A stretch of DNA of 49,934 bases, taken from positions 1-49,934 of the forward strand of contig NW_003158628.1 in NCBI RefSeq assembly GCF_000003605.2, in the 5' to 3' direction. Positions 1-12,349 of the stretch are shown here, piece after piece. The notes under the pieces are model-generated. The model was not told where the DNA came from. It did no database searches and saw only the letters and a program-made list of their open reading frames with translations. The position numbers were made by a program, and so were the translations under genes. Every line of letters begins with the position of its first letter. Position 1 is the first letter of the stretch. The stretch is from Saccoglossus kowalevskii (taxonomy: Eukaryota > Hemichordata > Enteropneusta > Harrimaniidae).

Positions 1-901
1 TAGACCTAACATCATTGATATCCCTAGCCATATATAACTGTCAGCTAGACCTAAGATCATTGATATATTTAGCCATTTATAACTGTCAGCTAGATCTAAC
101 ATCATTGATATATTTAGCCATTTATAACTGTCAGCTAGATCTAACATCATTGATATATTTAGCCATTTATAACTGTCGGCTAGATCTAACATCATTGATA
201 TATTTAGCCATTTATAACTGTCAGCTAGATCTAACATCATTGATATATTTAGCCATTTATAACTGTCAGCTAGACCTAACATCATTGATATATTTAGCCA
301 TTTATAACTGTCAGCTAGATCTAACATCATTGCTATATTTAGCCATTTATAACTATCAGCTAGATCTAACATCATTGATATATTTAGCCATTTATAACTG
401 TCAGCTAGATCTAACATCATTGATATATTTAGCCATTTATAACTGTCAGCTAGATCTACCATCATTGATATATTTAGCCATTTATAACTGTCAGCTAGAT
501 CTAACATCATTGATATATTTAGCCATTTATAACTGTCAGCTAGATCTAACTTCATTGATATATTTAGCCATTTATAACCGTCAGCTGGATCTAACATCAT
601 TGATATACCTAGCCATTTATAACTGTCAGCTAGATCTACCATCATTGATATATTTAGCCATTTATAACTGTCAGCTAGATCTAACATCATTGATATATTT
701 AGCCATTTATAACTGTCAGCTAGATCCTAACATCATTGATATATTTAGCCATTTATAACTGTCAGCTGGATCTAACATCATTGATATATTTAGCCATTTA
801 TAACTGTCAGCTGGATCTAACATCATTGATATATTTAGCCATTTATAACTGTCAGCTAGATCTAACATCATTGGCATATTTAGCCATTTATAACTGTCAG
901 C
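1..901 (+). repeat. Left-edge segment, 20 units
   Basis: The window opens inside an HOR-B-like run: a CCCT monomer (1-45), the AAGATC monomer (46-90), a plain one, then a CGGC-ending one (136-180). CTACC monomers lie at 451 and 631. One 46-bp unit (721-766, TAGATCCTAAC) breaks the otherwise exact 45-bp register. It ends with two G-type monomers and a GGCA monomer (857-901) immediately before the 38-bp unit. Confidence 0.9.
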
Positions 902-1749
902 TAGATGCATCTGTTGTATAGCCATTTATAACTGTCAGCTAGATCTAACATCATTGATATATTTAGCCATTTATAACTGTCAGCTAGATCTAACATCATT
1001 GATATATTTAGCCATTTATAACTGTCAGCTAGATCTAACATCATTGATATATTTAGCCATTTATAACTGTCAGCTAGATCTAACATCATTGATATATTTA
1101 GCCATTTATAACTGTCAGCTAGATCTAACATCATTGATATATTTAGCCATTTATAACTGTCAGCTAGACCTAACATCATTGATATATTTAGCCATTTATA
1201 ACTGTCAGCTAGACCTAACATCATTGATATATTTAGCCATTTATAACTACCAGCTAGACCTAACATCATTGATATATTTAGCCATTTATAACTGTCAGCT
1301 AGATCTAACATGATTGATATATTTAGCCATTTATAACTGTTAGCTAGACCTAACATCATTGATATATTTAGCCATGTATAACTGTCAGCTAGATCTAACA
1401 TCATTGATATATTTAGCCATTTATAACTGTCAGCTAGATCTAACATCATTGATATATTTAGCCATTTATAGCTGTCAGCTAGATCTAACATCATTGATGT
1501 ATTTAGCCATTTATTACTGTCAGCTAGATCTACCATCATTGATATATTCAGCCATTTATAACTGTCAGCTGGATCTAACATCATTGATATATTTCGCAAT
1601 TTATAACTGTCAGCTGGATCTAACATCATTGATATATTTAGCCATTTATAACTGTCAGCTAGATCTAACATCATTGGTATATTTAGCCATTTATAACTGT
1701 CAGCTAGATCTAACATCATTGATATATTTAGCCATTTATAACTGTCAGC
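902..1749 (+). repeat. 38-bp-led segment, 848 bp (38 + 18 x 45)
   Basis: The 38-bp unit is 902-939. It is followed by five plain, then C-type monomers with TACCAG, an unusual monomer with CATGATTG at 1300-1344 that ends in TAGC instead of CAGC, a C-type CATGTA monomer at 1345, AGCTG at 1435, CTACC at 1525, two G-type, GGTA at 1660 and a plain monomer. The block recurs 24,010 bp downstream at 24912 with one 226-bp expansion. Confidence 0.9.
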
Positions 1750-2012
1750 TAGGCGCATCTGTTGTATAGCCATTTATAACTGTCAGCTAGATCTACCATC
1801 ATTGATATATTTAGCCATTTATAACTGTCAGCTGGATCTAACATCATTGATATATTTAGCCATTTATAACTGTCAGCTGGATCTAACATCATTGATATAT
1901 TTAGCCATTTATAACTGTCAGCTGGATCTAACATCATTGATATATTTAGCCATTTATAACTGTCAGCTAGATCTAACATCATTGATATATTTAGCCATTT
2001 ATAACTGTCAGC
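1750..2012 (+). repeat. 38-bp-led segment, 263 bp
   Basis: This has a variant 38-bp leader (TAGGCGCATCTG, so the palindrome is lost), then CTACC, three G-type and one plain monomer. The same variant leader occurs only at 25986. Confidence 0.9.
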
Positions 2013-4840
2013 TAGATGCATCTGTTGTATAGCCATTTATAACTGTCAGCTAGATCTAACATCATTGATATATTTAGCCATTTATAACTGTCAGCTAGAT
2101 CTAACATCATTGATATATTTAGCCATTTATAACTGTCAGCTGGACCTAACATCATTGATATATTTAGCCATGTATAACTGTCAGCTAGATCTAACATCAT
2201 TGATATATTTAGCCATTTATAACTGTCAGCTAAATCTAGCATCATTGATATATTTAGCCATTTATAACTGTCAGCTAGATCGAACATCATTGATATATTT
2301 AGCCATTTATAACTGTCAGCTAGACCTAACATCATTGATATATTTAGCCATTTATAACTGTCAGCTAGACCTAACATCATTGATATATTTAGCCATTTAT
2401 AACTGTCAGCTGGATCTAACATCATTGATATATTTAGCCATTTATAACTGTCAGCTGGATCTAACATCATTGATATATTTAGCCATTTATAACTGTCAGC
2501 TAGATCTAACATCATTGGCATATTTAGCCATTTATAACTGTCAGCTAGATCTAACATCATTGATATATTTAGCCATTTATAACTGTCAGCTAGATCTAAC
2601 ATCATTGATATATTTAGCCATTTATAACTGTCAGCTAGATCTAACATCATTGATATATTTAGCCATTTATAACTGTCAGCTAGATCGAACATCATTGATA
2701 TATTTAGCCATTTATAACTGTCAGCTAGACCTAACATCATTGATATATTTAGCCATTTATAACTGTCAGCTAGACCTAACATCATTGATATATTTAGCCA
2801 TTTATAACTGTCAGCTGGATCTAACATCATTGATATATTTAGCCATTTATAACTGTCAGCTGGATCTAACATCATTGATATATTTAGCCATTTATAACTG
2901 TCAGCTAGATCTAACATCATTGACATATTTAGCCATTTATAACTGTCAGCTAGATCTAACATCATTGATATATTTAGCCATTTATAACTGTCAGCTAGAT
3001 CTAACATCATTGATATATTTAGCCATTTATAACTGTCAGCTAGATCTAACATCATTGATATATTTAGCCATTTATAACTGTCAGCTAGATCTAACATCAT
3101 TGATATATTTAGCCATTTATAACTGTCAGCTTGATCTAACATCATTGATATATTTAGCCATTTATAACTGTCAGCTAGACCTAACATCATTGATATATTT
3201 AGCCATTTATAACTACCAGCTAGACCTAACATCATTGATATATTTAGCCATTTATAACTGTCAGCTGGATCTAACATCATTGATATATTTAGCCATTTAT
3301 AACTGTCAGCTAGACCTAACATCATTGATATATTAAGCCATTTATAACTGTCAGCTGGATCTAACATCATTGATATATTTAGCCATTTATAACTGTCAGC
3401 TAGATCTAACATCATTGATATCCCTAGCCATTTATAACTGTCAGCTAGACCTAAGATCATTGATATATTTAGCCATTTATAACTGTCAGCTAGATCTAAC
3501 ATCATTGATATATTTAGCCATTTATAACTGTCAGCTAGATCTAACATCATTGATATATTTAGCCATTTATAACTGTCGGCTAGATCTAACATCATTGATA
3601 TATTTAGCCATTTATAACTGTCAGCTAGATCTAACATCATTGATATATTTAGCCATTTATAACTGTCAGCTAGACCTAACATCATTGATATATTTAGCCA
3701 TTTATAACTGTCAGCTAGATCTAACATCATTGCTATATTTAGCCATTTATAACTGTCAGCTAGATCTAACATCATTGATATATTTAGCCATTTATAACTG
3801 TCAGCTAGATCTAACATCATTGATATATTTAGCCATTTATAACTGTCAGCTAGATCTAACATCATTGATATATTTAGCCATTTATAACTGTCAGCTAGAC
3901 CTAACATTATTGATATATTTAGCCATTTATAACTGTCAGCTAGACCTAACATCATTGATATATTAAGCCATTTATAACTGTCAGCTGGATCTAACATCAT
4001 TGATATATTTAGCCATTTATAACTGTCAGCTAGATCTAACATCATTGATATCCCTAGCCATTTATAACTGTCAGCTAGATCTAATATCATTGATATATTT
4101 AGCCATTTATAACTGTCAGCTAGATCTAACATCATTGATATATTTAGCCATTTATAACTGTCAGCTAGATCTAACATCATTGATATATTTAGCCATTTAT
4201 AACTGTCAGCTAGATCTAACATCATTGATATATTTAGCCATTTATAACCGTCAGCTAGACCTAACATCATTGATATATTTAGCCATTTATAACTGTCAGC
4301 TGGATCTAACATCATTGATATATTTAGCCATTTATAACTGTCAGCTAGATCTAACATCATTGATATATTTAGCCATTTATAACTGTCAGCTAGATCTAAC
4401 TTCATTGATATATTTAGCCATTTATAACCCTCAGCTTGATCTAACATCATTGATATCCCTAGCCATTTATAACTGTCAGCTAGATCTAACATCATTGATA
4501 TATTTAGCCATTTATAACTGTCAGCTAGACCTAACATCATTGATATCCCTAGCCATTTATAACTGTCAGCTAGACCTAAGATCATTGATATATTTAGCCA
4601 TTTATAACTGTCAGCTAGATCTAACATCATTGATATATTTAGCCATTTATAACTGTCAGCTGGATCTAACATCATTGATATATTTAGCCATTTATAACTG
4701 TCAGCTGGATCTAACATCATTGATATATTTAGCCATTTATAACTGTCAGCTAGATCTAACATCATTGGCATATTTAGCCATTTATAACTGTCAGCTAGAT
4801 CTAACATCATTGATATATTTAGCCATTTATAACTGTCAGC
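2013..4840 (+). repeat. 38-bp-led segment, 2828 bp (38 + 62 x 45)
   Basis: It opens like the segments at 33978 and 44264: 38-bp unit, two plain, then GC-type CATGTA at 2141. It holds a shortened HOR-A (2141-2545), a second partial run starting at TCGAAC (2681), TATTAAGCC monomers near 3336 and 3961, AAGATC monomers at 3446 and 4571, and an HOR-B-like run from about 4211 (AACCG, then CTTC with AACCCTCAG at 4391). It ends with two G-type, GGCA and plain. Confidence 0.9.
2141..2545 (+). repeat. HOR-A, shortened (9 monomers)
   Basis: Monomers 1-2 (GC-type CATGTA, plain) join directly to monomers 8-14 (AAATCTAGC, TCGAAC, C, C, G, G, GGCA). Monomers 3-7 are missing as an exact 5 x 45 bp deletion. 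Confidence 0.9.
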
Positions 4841-6274
4841 TAGATGCATCTGTTGTATAGCCATTTATAACTGTCAGCTAGATCTAACATCATTGATATA
4901 TTTAGCCATTTATAACTGTCAGCTAGATCTAACATCATTGATATATTTAGCCATTTATAACTGTCAGCTAGATCTAACATCATTGATATATTTAGCCATT
5001 TATAACTGTCAGCTAGATCTAACATCATTGATATATTTAGCCATTTATAACTGTCAGCTAGACCTAACATCATTGATATATTTAGCCATTTATAACTGTC
5101 AGCTGGATCTAACATCATTGATATATTTAGCCATTTATAACTGTCAGCTGGATCTAACATCATTGATATATTTAGCCATTTATAACTGTCAGCTGGATCT
5201 AACATCATTGATATATTTAGCCATTTATAACTGTCAGCTAGATCTAACATCATTGGCATATTTAGCCATTTATAACTGTCAGCTAGATCTAACATCATTG
5301 ATATATTTAGCCATTTATAACTGTCAGCTAGATCTAACATCATTGATATATTTAGCCATTTATAACTGTCAGCTAGATCTACATCAGTGATATATTTAGC
5401 CATTTATAACTGTCAGCTAGACGTAACATCATGATATATTTAGCCATTTATAACTACCGAGCTAGACCTAACATCATTGATATATTTAGCCATTTTATAA
5501 CTGTCAGCTAGATCTAACATCATTGATATATTTAGCCATTTATAACTGTCAGCTAGACCTAACATCATTGATATATTTAGCCATGTATAACTGTCAGCTA
5601 GATCTAACATCATTGATATATTTAGCCATTTATAACTGTCAGCTAGATCTAACATCATTGATATATTTAGCCATTTATAACCGTCAGCTAGACCTAACAT
5701 CATTGATATATTTAGCCATTTATAACTGTCAGCTGGATCTAACATCATTGATATATTTAGCCATTTATAACTGTCAGCTAGATCTAACATCATTGATATA
5801 TTTAGCCATTTATAACTGTCAGCTAGATCTAACTTCATTGATATATTTAGCCATTTATAACCCTCAGCTTGATCTAACATCATTGATATATTTAGCCATT
5901 TATAACTGTCAGCTAGATCTAACATCATTGATATATTTAGCCATTTATAACTGTCAGCTAGACCTAACATCATTGATATCCCTAGCCATTTATAACTGTC
6001 AGCTAGACCTAAGATCATTGATATATTTAGCCATTTATAACTGTCAGCTAGATCTAACATCATTGATATATTTAGCCATTTATAACTGTCAGCTGGATCT
6101 AACATCATTGATATATTCAGCCATTTATAACTGTCAGCTGGATCTAACATCATTTGATATATTTAGCCATTTATAACTGTCAGCTAGATCTAACATCATT
6201 GGCATATTTAGCCATTTATAACTGTCAGCTAGATCTAACATCATTGATATATTTAGCCATTTATAACTGTCAGC
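4841..6274 (+). repeat. 38-bp-led segment, 1434 bp, with indel cluster
   Basis: Thirty-two units. Units starting at 5374, 5418 and 5463 are 44, 45 (one deletion plus one insertion) and 46 bp, and 6139 is a 46-bp unit (CATTTGATAT). An HOR-B-like order follows from 5644 (AACCG, C, G, plain, CTTC/AACCCTCAG, TTGAT, plain, CCCT, AAGATC at 6004). It ends GGCA (6185) and plain. Confidence 0.9.
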
Positions 6275-6762
6275 TAGATGCATCTGTTGTATAGCCATTT
6301 ATAACTGTCAGCTAGATCTAACATCATTGATATATTTAGCCATTTATAACTGTCAGCTAGATCTAACATCATTGATATATTTAGCCATTTATAACTGTCA
6401 GCTAGATCTAACATCATTGATATATTTAGCCATTTATAACTGTCAGCTAGACCTAACATCATTGATATATTTAGCCATGTATAACTGTCAGCTAGATCTA
6501 ACATCATTGATATATTTAGCCATTTATAACTGTCAGCTAGATCTAACATCATTGATATATTTAGCCATTTATAACCGTCAGCTAGACCTAACATCATTGA
6601 TATATTTAGCCATTTATAACTGTCAGCTGGATCTAACATCATTGATATATTTAGCCATTTATAACTGTCAGCTAGATCTAACATCATTGATATATTTAGC
6701 CATTTATAACTGTCAGCTAGATCTAACATCATTGATATATTTAGCCATTTATAACTGTCAGC
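6275..6762 (+). repeat. 38-bp-led segment, 488 bp (38 + 10 x 45)
   Basis: 38-bp unit, three plain, C-type CATGTA (6448), plain, AACCG (6538), C, G, two plain. The first eight units match the start of the 36401 segment except that 36401 lacks the AACCG and following C monomer. Confidence 0.88.
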
Positions 6763-7160
6763 TAGATGCATCTGTTGTATAGCCATTTATAACTGTCAGC
6801 TAGACCTAACATCATTGATATATTTAGCCATTTATAACTGTCAGCTAGACCTAACATCATTGATATATTTAGCCATTTATGACTGTCAGCTACATCTAAC
6901 ATCATTGATATATTTAGCCATTTATAACTGTCAGCTAGACCTAACATCATTGATATACCTAGCCATTTATAACTGTCAGCTAGACCTAACATCATTGATA
7001 TATTTAGCCATTTATAACTGTCAGCTAGATCTAACATCATTGATATATTTAGCCATTTATAACTGTCAGCTAGATCTAACATCATTGGCATATTTAGCCA
7101 TTTATAACTGTCAGCTAGATCTAACATCATTGATATATTTAGCCATTTATAACTGTCAGC
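6763..7160 (+). repeat. 38-bp-led segment, 398 bp (38 + 8 x 45)
   Basis: 38-bp unit, C, C (ending GACTG), TACATCT (6891), C with ACCT, C, plain, GGCA (7071), plain. The opening C-C-TACATCT-C/ACCT order is shared with the segments at 22592 and 46642. Confidence 0.9.
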
Positions 7161-7468
7161 TAGATGCATCTGTTGTATAGCCATTTATAACTGTCAGCTA
7201 GATCTAACATCATTGATATATTTAGCCATTTATAACTGTCAGCTGGATTTAACATCATTGATATATTTAGCCATTTATAACTGTCAGCTGGATCTAACAT
7301 CATTGATATATTTAGCCATTTATAACTGTCAGCTGGATCTAACATCATTGATATATTTAGCCATTTATAACTGTCAGCTAGATCTAACATCATTGGCATA
7401 TTTAGCCATTTATAACTGTCAGCTAGATCTAACATCATTGATATATTTAGCCATTTATAACTGTCAGA
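7161..7468 (+). repeat. 38-bp-led segment, 308 bp (38 + 6 x 45)
   Basis: 38-bp unit, plain, TGGATTT (7244), two G-type, GGCA (7379), plain ending CAGA. It is a compact segment that keeps only the terminal part of the HOR. Confidence 0.9.
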
Positions 7469-8493
7469 TAGATGCATCTGTTGTATAGCCATTTATAACT
7501 GTCAGCTAGATCTAACATCATTGATATATTTAGCCATTTATAACTGTCAGCTAGATCTAACATCATTGATATATTTAGCCATTTATAACTGTCAGCTAGA
7601 TCTAACATCATTGATATATTTAGCCATTTATAACTGTCAGCTAGATCTAACATCATTGATATATTTAGCCATTTATAACTGTCAGCTAGACCTAACATCA
7701 TTGATATATTTAGCCATTTATAACTGTCAGCTAGACCTAACATCATTGATATGTTTAGCCATTTATAACTACCAGCTAGACCTAACATCATTGATATATT
7801 TAGCCATTTATAACTACCAGCTAGACCTAACATCATTGATATATTTAGCCATTTATAACTGTCAGCTAGATCTAACATCATTGATATATTTAGCCATTTA
7901 TAACTGTCAGCTGGACCTAACATCATTGATATATTTAGCCATGTATAACTGTCAGCTAGATCTAACATCATTGATATATTTAGCCATTTATAACTGTCAG
8001 CTAGATCTAACATCATTGATATATTTAGCCATTTATAGCTGTCAGCTAGATCTAACATCATTGATATATTTAGCCATTTATAACTGTCAGCTAGATCTAC
8101 CATCATTGATATATTTAGCCATTTATAACTGTCAGCTAGATCTAACATCATTGATATATTTAGCCATTTATAACTGTCAGCTAGATCTAACATCATTGAT
8201 ATATTTAGCCATTTATAACTGTCAGCTAAATCTAGCATCATTGATATATTTAGCCATTTATAACTGTCAGCTAGATCGACATCATTGATATATTTAGCCA
8301 TTTATAACTGTCAGCTAGACTTAACATCATGATATATTTAGCCATTTATAACTGTCAGCTAGACCTAACTCATTGATATATTTAGCCATTATAACTGTCA
8401 GCTTAAATCTAACATCATTGATATATTTAGCCATTTATAACTGTCAGCTAGATCTAACATCATTGATATATTTAGCCATTTATAACTGTCAGC
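7469..8493 (+). repeat. 38-bp-led segment, 1025 bp, degenerate at its end
   Basis: Four plain and four C-type monomers (two with TACCAG), then HOR-A from 7912 to its eighth monomer (8227, AAATCTAGC). Four irregular units follow: 8272 (44 bp), 8316 (44), 8360 (43) and 8403 (46). The net -3 bp fully explains why the segment is 3 bp shorter than 38 + 22 x 45. Confidence 0.9.
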
Positions 8494-9251
8494 TAGATGC
8501 ATCTGTTGTATAGCCATTTATAACTGTCAGCTAGACCTAACATCATTGATATATTTAGCCATTTATAACTGTCAGCTAGACCTAACATCATTGATATATT
8601 AAGCCATTTATAACTGTCAGCTGGATCTAACATCATTGATATATTTAGCCATTTATAACTGTCAGCTAGATCTAACATCATTGATATCCCTAGCCATTTA
8701 TAACTGTCAGCTAAACCTAACATCATTGATATATTTAGCCATTTATAACTGTCAGCTGGATCTAACATCATTGATATATTTAGCCATTTATAACTGTCAG
8801 CTAGACCTAACATCATTGATATATTAAGCCATTTATAACTGTCAGCTGGATCTAACATCATTGATATATTTAGCCATTTATAACTGTCAGCTAGATCTAA
8901 CATCATTGATATCCCTAGCCATTTATAACTGTCAGCTAGACCTAAGATCATTGATATATTTAGCCATTTATAACTGTCAGCTAGATCTAACATCATTGAT
9001 ATATTTAGCCATTTATAACTGTCAGCTACATCTAACATCATTGATATATTTAGCCATTTATAACTGTCAGCTGGATCTAACATCATTGATATATTTAGCC
9101 ATTTATAACTGTCAGCTGGATCTATAATCATTGATACATTTAGCCATTTATAACTGTCAGCTAGATCTAACATCATTGGTATATTTAGCCATTTATAACT
9201 GTCAGCTAGATCTAACATCATTGATATATTTAGCCATTTATAACTGTCAGG
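8494..9251 (+). repeat. 38-bp-led segment, 758 bp (38 + 16 x 45)
   Basis: It contains two TATTAAGCC monomers (8577, 8802), each followed by G-type and then a CCCT monomer (8667, 8892), i.e. an internal five-monomer duplication. AAGATC is at 8937, TACATCT at 9027, a unique TCTATAATC monomer at 9117 and GGTA at 9162. Confidence 0.88.
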
Positions 9252-10144
9252 TAGATGCATCTGTTGTATAGCCATTTATAACTGTCAGCTAGATCTAACA
9301 TCATTGATATATTTAGCCATTTACAACTGTCAGCTAGATCTAACATCATTGATATATTTAGCCATTTATAACTGTCAGCTAGACCTAACATCATTGATAT
9401 ATTTAGCCATTTATAACTGTCAGCTGGATCTAACATCATTGATATATTTAGTCATTTATAACTGTCAGCTAGATCTAACATCATTGATATATTTAGCCAT
9501 TTATAACTGTCAGCTAGATCTAACATCATTGATATATTTAGCCATTTATATCCCTCAGCTGGATCTAACATCATTGATATATTTAGCCATTTATAACTGT
9601 CAGCTAGATCTAACATCATTGATATATTTAGCCATTTATAACTGTCAGCTAGACCTAACATCATTGATATATTTAGCCATTTATAACTACCAGCTAGACC
9701 AAACCTCATTGATATATTTAGCCATTTATAAATGTCAGCTAGATCTAACACCATTGATATATTTAGCCATTTATAACTGTCTGCTAGACCTAACATCATT
9801 GATATATTTAGCCATGTATAACTGTCAGCTAGATCTAACGTCATTGATATATTTAGCCATTTATAACTGTCAGCTAGATCTAACATCATTGATATATTTA
9901 GCCATTTATAACTGTCGGCTAGATCTAACATCATTGATATATTTAGCCATTTATAACTGTCAGCTAGATCTAACATCATTGATATATTTAGCCATTTATA
10001 GCTGTCAGCTAGATCTAACATCATTGATATATTTAGCCATTTATAACTACCAGCTAGACCTAACATCATTGATATATTTAGCCATTTATAACTGTCAGCT
10101 AGATCTAACATCATTGATATATTTAGCCATTTATAACTGTCAGC

Positions 10145-10774
10145 TGGACCTAACATCATTGATATATTTAGCCATGTATAACTGTCAGCTAGATCTAACA
10201 TCATTGATATATTTAGCCATTTATAACTGTCAGCTAGATCTAACATCATTGATATATTTAGCCATTTATAGCTGTCAGCTAGATCTAACATCATTGATAT
10301 ATTTAGCCATTTATAACTGTCAGCTAGATCTACCATCATTGATATATTTAGCCATTTATAACTGTCAGCTAGATCTAACATCATTGATATATTTAGCCAT
10401 TTATAACTGTCAGCTAGATCTAACATCATTGATATATTTAGCCATTTATAACTGTCAGCTAAATCTAGCATCATTGATATATTTAGCCATTTATAACTGT
10501 CAGCTAGATCGAACATCATTGATATATTTAGCCATTTATAACTGTCAGCTAGACCTAACATCATTGATATATTTAGCCATTTATAACTGTCAGCTAGACC
10601 TAACATCATTGATATATTTAGCCATTTATAACTGTCAGCTGGATCTAACATCATTGATATATTTAGCCATTTATAACTGTCAGCTGGATCTAACATCATT
10701 GATATATTTAGCCATTTATAACTGTCAGCTAGATCTAACATCATTGGCATATTTAGCCATTTATAACTGTCAGC
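10145..10774 (+). repeat. HOR-A, complete (14 monomers, 630 bp)
   Basis: Reference order: M1 GC-type CATGTA; M2 plain; M3 AGCTG; M4 plain; M5 CTACC; M6-M7 plain; M8 AAATCTAGC; M9 TCGAAC; M10-M11 C-type; M12-M13 G-type; M14 GGCA. Followed by an ACCT/CGGC run. Confidence 0.93.
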
Positions 10775-11186
10775 TAGATCTAACATCATTGATATACCTA
10801 GCCATTTATAACTGTCGGCTAGATCTAACATCATTGATATATTTAGCCATTTATAACTGTCGGCTAGATCTAACATCATTGATATACCTAGCCATTTATA
10901 ACTGTCAGCTAGATCTAACATCATTGATATATTTAGCCATTTATAACTGTCGGCTAGATCTAACATCATTGATATATTTAGCCATTTATAACTGTCAGCT
11001 AGATCTAACATCATTGATATATTTAGCCATTTATAGCTGTCAGCTAGATCTAACATCATTGATATATTTAGCCATTTATAACTACTAGCTAGACCTAACA
11101 TCATTGATATATTTAGCCATTTATAACTGTCAGCTAGATCTAACATCATTGATATACCTAGCCATTTATAACTGTCAGCTGGACCT

Positions 11187-11640
11187 AACATCATTGATAT
11201 ATTAGCCTTTTATAACTAACAGCTAGATCTAACATCATTGATATATTTAGTCATTTATAACTGTCAGGTAGATCTAACATCATTGATATATTTAGCCATT
11301 TATAACTGTCAGCTAGACCTAACATCATTGATATACCTAGCCCATTTATAACTGTCAGCTAGATCTAACATCATTGATATATTTAGCCTTTTATAACTAA
11401 CAGCTAGATCTAACATCATTGATATATTTAGTCATTTATAACTGTCAGCTAGATCTAACATCATTGAAATATTTAGCCATTTATAACTGTCAGCTAGATC
11501 TAACATCATTGATATATTTAGCCATTTATAACTGTCAGCTAGACCTAACATCATTGATATATTTAGCCATTTATAACTGTCAGCTAGATCTAACATCATT
11601 GATATATTTAGCCTTTTATAACTAACAGCTAGATCTAACA
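11187..11640 (+). repeat. Local 4-5-monomer higher-order repeat
   Basis: A monomer with AGCCTTTTATAACTAACAG followed by one with AGTCATTT occurs three times, the CC of AGCC at 11206, 11387 and 11612 (spacing 181 and 225 bp). In the + frame the AACTAA creates a stop. Confidence 0.88.
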
Positions 11641-12349
11641 TCATTGATATATTTAGTCATTTATAACTGTCAGCTAGATCTAACATCATTGAAATATTTA
11701 GCCATTTATAACTGTCAGCTAGATCTAACATCATTGATATATTTAGCCATTTATAACTGTCAGCTAGACCTAACATCATTGATATATTTAGCCATTTATA
11801 ACTGTCAGCTAGACCTAACCTCATTGATATATTTAGCCATTAATAACTGTCAGCTAAATCTAACATCATTGATACATTTAGCCATTTATAACTGTCAGCT
11901 AGATCTAACATCATTGATATATTTAGCCATTTATAACTGTCAGCTAGACCTAACATCATTGATACATTTAGCCATTTATAACTGTCAGCTAGATCTAACA
12001 TCATTGATATATTTAGCCATTTATAACTGTCAGCTAGACCTAACATCATTGATATATTTAGCCATTTATAACTGTCAGCTAGACCTAACATCATTGATAT
12101 ATTTAGCCATTTATAACTGTCAGCTGGATTTAACATCATTGATATATTTAGCCATTTATAACTGTCAGCTGGATCTAACATCATTGATATATTTAGCCAT
12201 TTATAACTGTCAGCGGGATCTAATATCATTGATATATTTAGCCATTTATAACTGTCAGTTAGATCTAACATCATTGGTATATTTAGCCATTTATAACTGT
12301 CAGCTAGATCTAACATCATTGATATATTTAGCCATTTATAACTGTCAGC

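Larger units (their letters stand above)
9252..12349 (+). repeat. 38-bp-led segment, 3098 bp (38 + 68 x 45)
   Basis: It contains a complete HOR-A (10145-10774), a run alternating ACCT and CGGC monomers (10775-10954), a local 4-5-monomer repeat with AGCCTTTTATAACTAACAG (about 11187-11640) and a terminal block with TAATAAC at 11841 and GCGGGATC near 12215. That terminal block recurs 34,292 bp downstream. Two compensating 1-bp indels (ATTAGCC near 11201, CCCATT near 11341) keep the net length at 38 + 45n. Confidence 0.9.

Noticed and set aside
17-37. TATATTTA and TTATAA as TATA boxes or promoters
   Set aside because: They occur in nearly every monomer as part of the AT-rich consensus, with no associated transcript start or gene.
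902-939. The 38-bp unit as a CENP-B box
   Set aside because: The CENP-B box core (TTCG and CGGGA elements) is absent. Only the idea of a repeated protein-binding site remains, and it is unproven.
2012-4864. A 950-codon minus-strand open frame as a gene for a repeat protein
   Set aside because: It is the satellite read in its stop-free frame. It has no non-repeat end, no signal or domain, an equally long open frame lies opposite, and nearby copies are broken by 38-bp units and indels.
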